Positions 14,615 through 22,576 of a stretch of 43,024 nucleotides of DNA are shown here, piece by piece. The notes beneath the pieces were generated by a model, which was given only the letters and a program-made list of their open reading frames with translations, searched no databases and was not told where the DNA came from. How positions within the stretch are numbered: the stretch's first letter is position 1; each line of letters starts with the position of its first letter. The DNA is from Prochlorococcus sp. AG-363-A16 (lineage in GTDB: Bacteria; Cyanobacteriota; Cyanobacteriia; PCC-6307; Cyanobiaceae), in NCBI GenBank assembly GCA_003280345.1, contig QCFB01000015.1, positions 1 to 43,024 of the forward strand. Direction: 5' to 3'. The position numbers and the translations under genes are program-made.

Positions 14615-15334
14615 ATGGCAGGCAATTGGGTTGTTATTGAAGAAGCTCCAGTTCCATTGCGTTGTTGGTGGCATAACCCTGATCAAGACAGTAACCATAT
14701 AGTCCTGGTTCTCCCCGAGGTTTTTGGCGTTAACAGCTGGGTAAGAAGTGTTGTTGATCGATTAGCCGAGCATGGTGTCGCAGCATTGGCGATGCCACTC
14801 TTTGCGCGAACAGCTCCAGAATTGGAGCTTGGATATAGCGAAGAAGATTTAGTTGAGGGACGACGACACAAAGAACTCACCACGACCGAGCAGATTCTTG
14901 CCGATACTTCAGCAGCTATTACTTGGTTAAAACAGCAAAACCAACAATCAAAGATTATGGTCATTGGATTTTGTTTTGGTGGTCATGCTGCACTGATTAC
15001 TTCAACACTCCCAGCAGTCAGCTCCACTTTTGATTTTTATGGTGCAGGCGTCAGTATCAGTCGTCCTGGTGGTGGTCCACCCAGCTTGGAATTACTCCCA
15101 ACTGTTTCTGGGGAATTGACTTGTCTATGCAGTACTGCTGACCCTCTTATCCCTGAGTCTGAGCGAGCAGCCATCAAAGAAGCATTGAAGAAAGAAGATC
15201 CAGAAGGGGAGCGATTGACCTATGTCGAAGTTGAATCTGCCGATCACGGATTTATGTGTGAACAACGTTCGAGTTTTAATGCCGAGGCTTCTGAAGTTGG
15301 TTGGCGTCTCTTCCTAGAGAAGCTGAATGCTTAG
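14615..15334 (+). CDS. Dienelactone hydrolase family protein
   Basis: A 239-residue alpha/beta hydrolase. The nucleophile is Cys120 in GFCFGG, with Asp176 and His211 (ADHGF) completing the triad. PEVFGVN with Glu35 is the family motif after strand 1. Cyanobacterial members are of unknown substrate and are often annotated carboxymethylenebutenolidase by similarity only. It follows a decayed gene by 35 bp and is followed by another, so the block between the two B repeats is mostly in decay, with this gene and the SDR kept. Confidence 0.88.
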   Translation: MAGNWVVIEEAPVPLRCWWHNPDQDSNHIVLVLPEVFGVNSWVRSVVDRLAEHGVAALAMPLFARTAPELELGYSEEDLVEGRRHKELTTTEQILADTSAAITWLKQQNQQSKIMVIGFCFGGHAALITSTLPAVSSTFDFYGAGVSISRPGGGPPSLELLPTVSGELTCLCSTADPLIPESERAAIKEALKKEDPEGERLTYVEVESADHGFMCEQRSSFNAEASEVGWRLFLEKLNA

Positions 15335-15338
15335 TTAA

Positions 15339-15855
15339 AAGATCAGGTTTCAACTACTTCTAATAACAGGCTTTTTCATTCTGTTTCCATCCGCAGTCTT
15401 AGCCCTGCCGACTGTCATTATCCAAAGCTGTTACGACGGTGATACCTGCACAACCAATACTGGAGAGAAGATCAGGTTGGCTTGTATTGATATACCCCAG
15501 AACTGAAAGGGAAAAGAGCTGACCCAATTCCAGCAAAGCAGCGAGGGACTATCTAAATGGTTTAGTTGCTGGAGAAGAGGTTGCTATTAGGAGAATTACT
15601 AAAGACAGATATGGCAGGACTGTTGCTGAGTGGTCAGCCATTTTTGACAGTGATGAAGCCAATAAAAGGCATGCAGAGCATGGCATAAAGTCTTTATATA
15701 GAGGAGTTAATAAAGCAGACCCTCAGAAGGTGATTGTGATTCATCAACATCAGGAAGGGGATTTAGATAGGTTCCTTGCAGCTAATAGTGATTGGATAGC
15801 TACTCATGATGTTGATATGACCAGCTTTGATCAGTCAGTTTGGACTACTGATTAG
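15339..15855 (+). pseudogene. Chimeric remnant: thermonuclease (SNase) N-part joined to a DUF3764 C-part
   Basis: From 15339 a frame without start codon reads FQLLLITGFFILFPSAVLAL (signal peptide), then SCYDGDTCTTNTGEKIRLACIDI, the SNase core. It shifts frame near 15500 (PELKGKRADPIPAKQ) and again near 15535 (AARDYLNGLVAGEEVAIRR, then DRYGRTVAEW). With no further shift it runs into FDSDEANKRHAEHGIKSLYR and DPQKVIVIHQHQEGDLDRF to TAG 15853. That tail belongs to the DUF3764 family of picocyanobacteria. The join falls at the EW shared by both families. Confidence 0.75.
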
Positions 15856-15874
15856 TTACTTAGCTAATAAAAAT

Positions 15875-16245
15875 AAAAGGAGGTGTTTTTACTCTTGGGT
15901 GTTGTTGTTAGTTGGCTAGAAATGAAATAGGAGTCTGAGCTCGTTGGTGTAAAAATAAGAGCTGGACTCAAAGGGGGACATCGAAATACGTCTCCCTTCT
16001 TCATGCCTAAACATGTCCTTACGTCACCCCCTATTTCACCGAACGATTTTGGCTCTTCTTTTAGATATCCAAGAGTCAGGGTATGAACCCCCAACACTGG
16101 AGAATCGAAAAGCTTTCCAGGATGAATTAATCCAAGAACTTGAAGAAGGGATTTTGCCGATTATTGAAAAAAGCTGCTACCAAAATCCCTCAGTGACAAG
16201 AAATGATCAAGAATCAAATCGTCCTAAGTGTTGAAGGTCTGCTCC
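15875..16245 (+). repeat. Direct repeat B, copy 2
   Basis: Same orientation as copy 1 and carrying the intact mini-gene. The hairpin at 15971-15998 reads AAGGGGGAC, loop, GTCTCCCTT: the single change relative to copy 1 turns a G-C pair into G-U, so the RNA stem is kept. It sits 14 bp before the ATG at 16013. Confidence 0.85.
16013..16234 (+). CDS. 73-residue HPLF-family mini-protein (intact copy)
   Basis: ATG 16013 to TGA 16232. Soluble, helical and acidic: MSLRHPLFHRTILALLLDIQ, SGYEPPTLENRKAFQDELIQ, ELEEGILPIIEKSCYQNPSV. A distant homologue on the other strand at 25250-25444 keeps HPLF, D-x-QE, TLE, IQEL-x-EGI-x-PII and CYQ, which shows that this frame, and not the overlapping - strand frame at 15864-16097, is coding. 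A 9-pair RNA hairpin just upstream may control translation. Function unknown. Confidence 0.65.
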   Translation: MSLRHPLFHRTILALLLDIQESGYEPPTLENRKAFQDELIQELEEGILPIIEKSCYQNPSVTRNDQESNRPKC

Positions 16246-16263
16246 TTCACTGACTAAATAGAA

Positions 16264-16410
16264 ATGAACAGAATGTGTGAATGGATTTTCTTGATTTCTT
16301 CAAATCCGCTTCCACCACTCAAATGCACTTGTTCATTAGCCAGTATTTGATCTAAGTCATATCAATGGGTTGGGGCGAGAGTGGGCTGTTTGAATAAAGG
16401 TTGAAAACCC
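16264..16410 (+). repeat. Interspersed repeat, copy i
   Basis: The second unit GTGTGAATGGA is at 16275 and CATTAGCCAGTA at 16334 (59 bp). GGGTTGGGGCGAGAG follows, and the downstream pair GTTTGAATAAA at 16388 and GGTTGAAAACC at 16399 is 54 bp after the core. It fills most of the 16235-16659 gap, which otherwise holds only the terminator below. Confidence 0.8.
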
Positions 16411-16593
16411 CTCTTTTGGAGGCTTTAGTTGCTGAACTCGCCCTCAATATGTAGGAGCAGGCGTGACATTCCTCTTTTAATCAGCTTCTTTCAAATATGA
16501 ATAAATCTTAGAGATCAGAGCTTTAATTATTCCATTTTGGCTTAGTTGACTTGTTTTGCTTTTTGAAACATGTAGATCTAAAACTGTAAGAAA

Positions 16594-16617
16594 AGAGGGG
16601 CCTTGCCTGGCCCCTCT
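16594..16617 (-). terminator. Rho-independent terminator of the 16660-16953 gene
   Basis: AGAGGGGCC (16594-16602), 6-base loop, GGCCCCTCT (16609-16617): nine perfect pairs. Read on the - strand the stem is followed by TTTTCTTACAG, a short U tract, 43 bp after the stop of the coiled-coil gene. Confidence 0.8.
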
Positions 16618-16659
16618 AGACACCCTTGGTGGTCCCCATCACTCAGCCAGCTGAAAGGC

Positions 16660-16953
16660 TTAAGCCTTAACAGTACACTTTTCTCTTCCTTCATTTGAGA
16701 GTTTAGTTTTTTCTGTTGTTGGGACTAATGATTTGAGTTCTTCTTGAAGCTCATGCTCGCGCTCATCAATTATTTTCAGACGAGATTGATAGCTCTCTTC
16801 CAGTTTCTTGCGGGAAGCTTCAAGATTGTCGAGCTCCTCTTGTCTTTGCTTACGTTTGATCTGCTCTAGTTGGCTATCAGAGACAACATAAACAGTCCTC
16901 ATTGGAGAAAAGAATGAGTCAGCAAAAACGTTGTCAAATAAAGATGTGTACAT
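16660..16953 (-). CDS. 97-residue coiled-coil protein
   Basis: Residues 27-73 are a continuous charged helix (SQLEQIKRKQRQEELDNLEA, then SRKKLEESYQSRLKIIDERE). The N-terminus (YTSLFDNVFADSFFSPMRTV) looks like a docking or targeting segment and the C-terminus is basic with one Cys. No signal peptide. Has its own terminator and a 200-bp divergent upstream region with paired operator-like sites, so it is probably a single-gene regulated unit. Family not recognised. Confidence 0.65.
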   Translation of the reverse strand: MYTSLFDNVFADSFFSPMRTVYVVSDSQLEQIKRKQRQEELDNLEASRKKLEESYQSRLKIIDEREHELQEELKSLVPTTEKTKLSNEGREKCTVKA

Positions 16954-17012
16954 GATGTTCTGTGCGGGAACACCATTACTTTGCCTCTAGTTTCGGCAAC
17001 AACTACTGATGT

Positions 17013-17084
17013 AAACCGAAGAAGTTTTTACGGTAAATATCACCTGATTCGGTTAATAACACTTTAACTAGTAAAAACCGTAAA
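17013..17084. promoter_or_regulatory. Four interleaved AACCGWA half-sites in a divergent promoter region
   Basis: AAACCGAA (17013-17020) faces TTCGGTT (17048-17054), and TTTACGGT (17027-17034) pairs with ACCGTAAA (17077-17084). All four are versions of ACCGNA in alternating orientation inside 72 bp, between divergent genes starting at 16953 and 17162. This looks like an operator for a dimeric regulator acting on both sides. TATATAC at 17110-17116 may be part of the promoter of the + strand gene. The regulator is unknown. Confidence 0.5.
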
Positions 17085-17161
17085 GCTTAAATGCTTGCGT
17101 AAAAGCCCTATATACGATTCACATAGATGTGTTAGAAATGAATTAGCCGAACAGGAGGATT

Positions 17162-17326
17162 ATGAAACTAAGAACTCCTTTCACTGTAATTGCAAATCCA
17201 TTGAGAGATTTTGATCGTATCCACGATTTTAATTACAAGTTGCCCAATGAAAATCAAGGTAACTTTTGGGAAAAGGAATGCAAACTTCACCCCACTAATC
17301 CTACTTGTAAACTCTATGAAGTGTAG
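17162..17326 (+). CDS. 54-residue CP12-like mini-protein
   Basis: ATG 17162 with a strong ribosome site, AGGAGG, 7 bp upstream; TAG at 17324. The C-terminus has Cys, eight residues, Cys, x, x, Tyr (ECKLHPTNPTCKLYEV), the arrangement of the C-terminal loop by which CP12 binds GAPDH and shuts the Calvin cycle down in the dark. The N-terminal CP12 cysteine pair and AWD-VEEL core are missing. So it is either a short CP12 variant, as found in picocyanobacteria, or a chance likeness. The ribosome site and operator-like region show it is a real expressed gene. Confidence 0.6.
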   Translation: MKLRTPFTVIANPLRDFDRIHDFNYKLPNENQGNFWEKECKLHPTNPTCKLYEV

Positions 17327-17355
17327 ACAAGATTCTTTGCCGTTATTTAGGAGAT

Positions 17356-18276
17356 TTGCATACAGAAGCTAAGCATGTGAACTCTGGAGAAAAACTTAGA
17401 ACCGATGCACCTGTTGATCATGCAGGCAAAGGAGAGAACTTTGCTCCTACTGATCTATTGGCTACAGCTGTAGGGACATGTTTCCTTACAGTGATGGGAA
17501 TCACCGCTAAAGAAAAAGGGTGGAAATTAGATGAGGTAACAGTTGAAATTGATAAGAAAATGACAACGCAGGGCCCTCGCAAGATTGGATCGCTATTACT
17601 TCAAATTGATATGCCATCTAATTTAGGAGTTGATCAATTGAAGGTCCTTCAAAAGGCCACGAAGGATTGTCCTATTTTGAGAAATTTAAATGACTCAATA
17701 AAAATCAAAGTTAAGTGGAACCAATCAAAAAAGGGAAAAAAGACATCTCTGAATTTTGTCCCTAATAATGTCTTTCGTGAAACTCCTCAAGTCACGTTCT
17801 TTGATGCAGGAGTCAACGGCTCTAATGGCTCTGATGTGGTGATTCATCATGGAGCGGCAATTTCTCCTCCTAATGATGAAGAGTTTGAGCAGTATTACGT
17901 TCATTATCATCAGATTGATCACAACTTGGTTTTAGATGGAAGACGTACTTTTACGCTGCTCAACCCTGAATGGGATGAGCCTCATCACGTGATTTACCTC
18001 AATCAAAAAATGGGTGCTCTTCAAATACCTATTGGGACTTATCACCAATCTGTTTCAGGGACAGAGGGCAGCATGGTATTGAATCAAGCAGTCAGAGATA
18101 GAGATTTTGATTCAAAAAAGGAATTTATTCCTGTCAGTTTGCGAGATAGGGCTGATTTGCGAAAAGCAAAAGCAGCCGAACCTGTTTTCTGGCTTTGGGA
18201 TGATGGAAAAATCAAAAGATTGAAATTATGTTGTGTTTCTAGTAGCAAGGAAGGTCTTCGGAATTCACTTGTGTGA
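17356..18276 (+). CDS. OsmC-family peroxidase fused to a cupin-type domain
   Basis: Residues 1-122 are OsmC: RTDAPVDHAGKGENFAPTDL, VGTCFLTVMGI with Cys42 and ATKDCPIL with Cys105, the redox pair that reduces organic hydroperoxides. Residues 142-300 are a second full-length domain with DVVIHHG, YVHYHQIDHNLVLDG (His183, His185, His189), FTLLNPEWDEPHHVIYL and IPIGTYHQSVSG, a cupin-like protein usually free-standing in picocyanobacteria. The typical OsmC start, ILCRYLGDLHTEAKH, is encoded from about 17332, but no ATG/GTG/TTG precedes it in frame. TTG 17356 is the first usable codon and would clip eight residues; an ATT start at 17332 is possible. It lies 29 bp after the CP12-like gene, probably one operon. 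Confidence 0.8.
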   Translation: MHTEAKHVNSGEKLRTDAPVDHAGKGENFAPTDLLATAVGTCFLTVMGITAKEKGWKLDEVTVEIDKKMTTQGPRKIGSLLLQIDMPSNLGVDQLKVLQKATKDCPILRNLNDSIKIKVKWNQSKKGKKTSLNFVPNNVFRETPQVTFFDAGVNGSNGSDVVIHHGAAISPPNDEEFEQYYVHYHQIDHNLVLDGRRTFTLLNPEWDEPHHVIYLNQKMGALQIPIGTYHQSVSGTEGSMVLNQAVRDRDFDSKKEFIPVSLRDRADLRKAKAAEPVFWLWDDGKIKRLKLCCVSSSKEGLRNSLV

Positions 18277-18356
18277 ATAATAACGTATACATTGAGTGGA
18301 TTGCTTCAAGGCTCTTTAATCTATCTCGCCTCTATATATACAAATAGACTGATAAC

Positions 18357-18737
18357 TTAACTGGCTTGAAGTAGCTCTATAATGCCTAAAGGAGTCATGA
18401 GGAAGGATACTTTTCGATTGTCAAATAAAATAGCTGGAGTAGGTTCTACTATAACCTTTCCTCCTGCATTCTCAAGTTCCTTAATAGTGTTTGCTAGACT
18501 ATTAACTTCATAACAAATATGGTAAAGATTGATTCCTCTTTTAATTAAAGGGGCGACTGCTGGTCCTTTAACAAGTTCTAGTGAGGTACCTTCCTTGGTT
18601 TTTAGAATTAAGACAGTAGCTTTTAAGTTCTCATCCCAAATCGGACCTTTAGCATCTAAAATTGTATGGGAATAACGGATAAATTCTTCGGCGAATTCTA
18701 TATTATCTGTAGCTATTCCTAAATGATGTAAATTCAA
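18357..18737 (-). CDS. VOC/glyoxalase superfamily protein
   Basis: A 126-residue vicinal-oxygen-chelate domain: MNLHHLGIATDNIE opens the first beta-alpha-beta module, and NLYHICYEVNSLANTIKELE opens the second, with EPTPAILFDNRKVSFLMTPLG and IIELLQ at the end. Metal ligands are likely His5, Glu (SLELVKG), His in YHICYEV and the final Glu. Closest in style to methylmalonyl-CoA epimerase-like proteins found beside FkbH/ACP loci, which fits its place next to fkbH, though it is divergently transcribed. Confidence 0.8.
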   Translation of the reverse strand: MNLHHLGIATDNIEFAEEFIRYSHTILDAKGPIWDENLKATVLILKTKEGTSLELVKGPAVAPLIKRGINLYHICYEVNSLANTIKELENAGGKVIVEPTPAILFDNRKVSFLMTPLGIIELLQAS

Positions 18738-18990
18738 TTTTTTGAGGTACCTTGCTTATATTATTCAGTATTTTAACCACAGACATTGAAAATTTCAAAT
18801 TTAATAACGTATATAATTATAAAGCCATAGGATCAAAATGTAAAATTTAATTCTATTTTACAGGCTTCAATAAAACAGCTTGCCAATACAAATCTTTAAG
18901 ATAAGAGAGAGAGCTCAACCTTAAAAGTAAAAAAAAATTGATTGATTGCATGTTCAAGGCTAAAATACTTTTGAGTTAAGGCCTTAAATT

Positions 18991-20802
18991 GTGGGAAAAG
19001 AAGGAAGTGAATACACTCAGAATTTATTTCAATACCCCTTATCATTTGATGCATTGTTGAGAAACAGAAAAAAAATAAAAAAGGAATTATTAAGTAAAGA
19101 TGGACTAATCGAGAAGAGGATTGCAATCTTAGGTGGTTCGACAACTAATGAATTAAAGAATCTATTGGATTTGATATTACTAACTCGTGGAATAAAAGGA
19201 GTTTTTTATGAATCTGAATACAATATGTACTATGAAGAAATAATGTTCAGTAATCAGAAATTAACTGAGTTTAAGCCACAGCTAATATATTTATTTAGCT
19301 CGGTAGTAAATCTAAGATACTTCCCTTTAAACAGTAATGATAACATGGCGGAATTACTAGAGTCTGAGTTCAGTAAATATAAGAGTTTGTGGGATAAAGT
19401 TAGGCAAGAATTTAATTGTCCTATTATACAAAATAATTTTGACCCTCCAAAATATAGGCCTAATGGAAACTTGGATTCATATAGTATGAATGGCAATTGC
19501 TTATTTATAAACAAGCTAAATATAAAATTTGCGGAAGAAGCACAATCTCGAGAGGATTTATACCTTTGCGATATAAATTGGCTTGCCTATAAAATTGGGA
19601 GTGAAAAGTGGCATGACTTTTCTAAATGGTATAGCTACAAATATGCTGTGGGGATAGAAGCAATGCCATATTTAGCAAACAATGTTGCCTCAATTATTTC
19701 AACAATATATGGCAAGTCATCCAAATGCCTTGTTCTAGACTTAGACAATACTATTTGGGGAGGAGTGATTGGCGATGATGGTGTAGAAGGCTTAGAGATA
19801 GGTGTAGAAACTCCACTTGGGGAGGCCTATAGAGAGCTACAATCGTATATTTTAATGCTCAAGAAAAGGGGCGTCTTATTAGCTATAGCATCGAAAAATG
19901 ACAGAGAAAAGGCAATAGAAGGTATCGAGCACCCCGAAAATCTAATTAAATTAAAAGACTTAACTAATATTCAGTCAAATTGGGAAAGGAAGGATTTGAA
20001 TATCTTAAAGATTGCAAAGTTATTAAATATAAGTACAGATTCATTGGTTTTTCTAGATGATAACCCAACAGAAAGAGAGATTGTAATGTCAAGCTTGCCT
20101 GAAGTCTCTGTACCTAACTTAGGTGATGATGTATTAACTTTTTTGTCTACACTTGACATGAGTGGATTATTTGAACCTATTAGTATTTCAAAAGAAGATC
20201 TGGCGAGAAATGAAATGTATAAAGCTAATGCTATGAGAGCGGAGTCTGAGAATTCAATTACTAATTACAGTGATTTTTTAATTAGCCTAAATATGAATGC
20301 TGAGATCCATCAGTTTAAGAAGCCGTATTTTGACCGTATAGCACAATTAACTAATAAAACTAATCAATTTAATTTAACTACTAAGAGATGCACAATAAAT
20401 GAAATCATAGAAATTTCACAAGATAAGAATAATTACATTACCCTTCAAGGTAAATTAAAAGATAAGTTTGGCGATAATGGCGTGGTTGCATTGATTTCAG
20501 CTAAAGTTGAAAGAAACAGTGCTTATATAGAGCTCTTACTTATGAGTTGCAGAGTTATTAAGAGAGGAATGGAGGATGCAATGTTAAATGTGCTGTTTCA
20601 GAAAGCTTCAGACTTAGGTATTGAGAAAATATACGGTAGCTATATCGAAACTAAGAAAAATAACATGGTAAAAGATTTCTATAAAGATAGAGGATTTTTA
20701 AAATGTCATAATAATATTAATTGTGAAGGTGCAAGTTGGATGATTGATGTAGCTTGTTATACTCCAAAGCAACATTTTATAAGGGTTGAAAATTGTGAGT
20801 AA
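18991..20802 (+). CDS. FkbH-like HAD-IIIC enzyme (glyceryl-ACP forming type)
   Basis: A 603-residue FkbH family protein. An N-terminal SGNH-like region (IAILGGSTTNELKNL near 44) leads to the HAD core LVLDLDNTIWGGVIGDDG with Asp250 and Asp252, then LLAIASKND and VFLDDNPTERE near 350. A C-terminal acetyltransferase-like half carries FNLTTKR, DKFGDNGVV and a final RGF. Characterised relatives dephosphorylate 1,3-bisphosphoglycerate and load the glyceryl group on an ACP. Starts at GTG 18991; the ACP gene overlaps its end. The block is visibly more AT-rich than the genes outside it, suggesting transfer. Confidence 0.9.
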   Translation: MGKEGSEYTQNLFQYPLSFDALLRNRKKIKKELLSKDGLIEKRIAILGGSTTNELKNLLDLILLTRGIKGVFYESEYNMYYEEIMFSNQKLTEFKPQLIYLFSSVVNLRYFPLNSNDNMAELLESEFSKYKSLWDKVRQEFNCPIIQNNFDPPKYRPNGNLDSYSMNGNCLFINKLNIKFAEEAQSREDLYLCDINWLAYKIGSEKWHDFSKWYSYKYAVGIEAMPYLANNVASIISTIYGKSSKCLVLDLDNTIWGGVIGDDGVEGLEIGVETPLGEAYRELQSYILMLKKRGVLLAIASKNDREKAIEGIEHPENLIKLKDLTNIQSNWERKDLNILKIAKLLNISTDSLVFLDDNPTEREIVMSSLPEVSVPNLGDDVLTFLSTLDMSGLFEPISISKEDLARNEMYKANAMRAESENSITNYSDFLISLNMNAEIHQFKKPYFDRIAQLTNKTNQFNLTTKRCTINEIIEISQDKNNYITLQGKLKDKFGDNGVVALISAKVERNSAYIELLLMSCRVIKRGMEDAMLNVLFQKASDLGIEKIYGSYIETKKNNMVKDFYKDRGFLKCHNNINCEGASWMIDVACYTPKQHFIRVENCE

Positions 20803-21034
20803 AGAATCAGTATTAATTAGAATGCAGGAAGTTATAAAGGATATTCTTGACTTAGATCAATTAGAGCTGAATAGAGAACTTACTGCGCAAGACATAGATG
20901 GATGGGATTCACTAGCACACATCAATATTGTCGTTGGTATTGAGCGTGAATTTAAATGTAAATTTTCTTTGGCTGAAGTTAAGAAGCTTAAGTGTATTGG
21001 TGACTTTGTAGATCTTATAGAAACGAAGCAATGA
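20795..21034 (+). CDS. Acyl carrier protein (partner of FkbH)
   Basis: 79 residues from GTG 20795, chosen over TTG 20786 because AAGGG lies 11 bp upstream of GTG and almost touches the TTG. GWDSLAHINIV holds the phosphopantetheine Ser39, and four helices are evident (ESVLIRMQEVIKDILDLD; SLAHINIVVGIEREFKCKFS; LAEVKKLKCIGDFVDLIE). Overlap with fkbH by 8 bp means coupled translation. The expected cargo is the glyceryl or other acyl group made by FkbH. Confidence 0.92.
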   Translation: MSKESVLIRMQEVIKDILDLDQLELNRELTAQDIDGWDSLAHINIVVGIEREFKCKFSLAEVKKLKCIGDFVDLIETKQ

Positions 21035-21099
21035 TAAGCAGAAGGTTAAATTAATTTACCCATTATTTTTACCCTGATTTTTATTTATAGGTATTATCC

Positions 21100-22572
21100 A
21101 TGCAATTTAATAGCCCTCATTATATTATATTTCTTGCTACTGTATTAATTGCTTACTGCAATAGTCAATTAAGTCTACGACCATATATTCTTTTGATAGC
21201 AAGCTATCTATTTTATGCATTTATTTCCTTGAAATTTACAATTATATTAATATTTCTCACTTCGATAACATACATAATATCCTTATTAATTAAAAAGAAT
21301 AAAGATAAAAAAGCAAAAAACTTGTTTTTTTGGACAGGAATCCTCTTTGCTTTATTTTCTTTGTTTAGCTTCAAATATATTGGAATATTTTTGACGTCAA
21401 TCAATTATTTAATTGGTGCCACAGCAAATGACTACCAATTAATTGAGATGGCTGGAATATCATTTATTTCTTTTCATGTAATAGCTTATTTAATTGATAT
21501 ATACTATGAGAGCGTACCTGTAGAAAATTCATTTACTCGCTTTGCAGTATTTATAAGTTTCTTCCCTAAATTATTGCAGGGCCCAATTGAGAGAGCTGAG
21601 AATTTTATCCCTCAATTAGAAACCTTAAAAAAACCAACATTAGAAAACTTGCAAAAAGGTGCATTTATTATTATCTGGGGATTATTTTTAAAAACAGTAG
21701 TTGCAGACAGATTAAGTATATATGTTGACACTGTTTATCAAAACACAACAAGTGCAACTTCTATGTCTGCTCTCCTTGCTGTTATTACGTATACATTCCA
21801 ATTATATTTTGATTGGGTAGGTTATACAAAGATAGCTATAGGCTCTGCACAGATGTTTGGAATAAAACTAATTGATAATTTTAATAATCCTTTGTCAGCA
21901 GTCTCATGTACGGACTTCTGGAGAAGATGGCATATTTCACTTTCATCATGGTTAAGGGATTATTTATTTATTCCTTTATCAATGACTCTTAGAGAGTTTG
22001 GGAAATTTGGTTTAGTTATTGCCACGATGGTTACTTTTGTTCTCTGCGGGCTATGGCATGGTCCATCTATTGGCTTCATATTGTTCGGAGTATGTCATGG
22101 TATTTGGTTAAGTTTAGAATTAATTTTTAAATCTAAGAAAAAGAATATTATCACTATTAGACTTAATCCAAGATTAAATAGAATTGTAAGCAATATACTT
22201 ACACTTAGTGGTTTAAGCTTAACGTTTGTATTTTTTAGGTCTAAAGATCTTAATGATGCTATTATTATTTTTAGGAAATGCTTTACAGGAATTACAATTT
22301 TTTTCACTGATTTCACCAAAGGAATTAACCAAATTTTAATAGCATTAACTAATTTGCAATCGAATGAATATCCTTGGTTTACCGTTCAATTCAATAGTTT
22401 CGTATTACTGGTTGCATTATCACTTGTATATATAGTTAGAAGATATAATTTCGCCGATCGAATCCAACGATTAAGTATTTTCTGGCAATTGATTGCTGCG
22501 CAAGGGTTAGTCTTATCTATACTTAGTTTAGGCATTGTGTCTTCTCCATCTTTTGTTTATTTTCAATTTTAA
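21100..22572 (+). CDS. MBOAT family O-acyltransferase (AlgI/DltB type)
   Basis: A 490-residue polytopic membrane protein. PKLLQGPIERAENFIPQL, TDFWRRWHISLSSWLRDYLF and LCGLWHGPSIGFILFG with catalytic His320 are the AlgI signature. MBOAT proteins of this type take an acyl group from a carrier in the cytoplasm and pass it across the membrane to a polysaccharide. The adjacent ACP is the natural donor and the next gene the likely exoplasmic partner. Confidence 0.93.
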   Translation: MQFNSPHYIIFLATVLIAYCNSQLSLRPYILLIASYLFYAFISLKFTIILIFLTSITYIISLLIKKNKDKKAKNLFFWTGILFALFSLFSFKYIGIFLTSINYLIGATANDYQLIEMAGISFISFHVIAYLIDIYYESVPVENSFTRFAVFISFFPKLLQGPIERAENFIPQLETLKKPTLENLQKGAFIIIWGLFLKTVVADRLSIYVDTVYQNTTSATSMSALLAVITYTFQLYFDWVGYTKIAIGSAQMFGIKLIDNFNNPLSAVSCTDFWRRWHISLSSWLRDYLFIPLSMTLREFGKFGLVIATMVTFVLCGLWHGPSIGFILFGVCHGIWLSLELIFKSKKKNIITIRLNPRLNRIVSNILTLSGLSLTFVFFRSKDLNDAIIIFRKCFTGITIFFTDFTKGINQILIALTNLQSNEYPWFTVQFNSFVLLVALSLVYIVRRYNFADRIQRLSIFWQLIAAQGLVLSILSLGIVSSPSFVYFQF

Positions 22573-22576
22573 GAAA

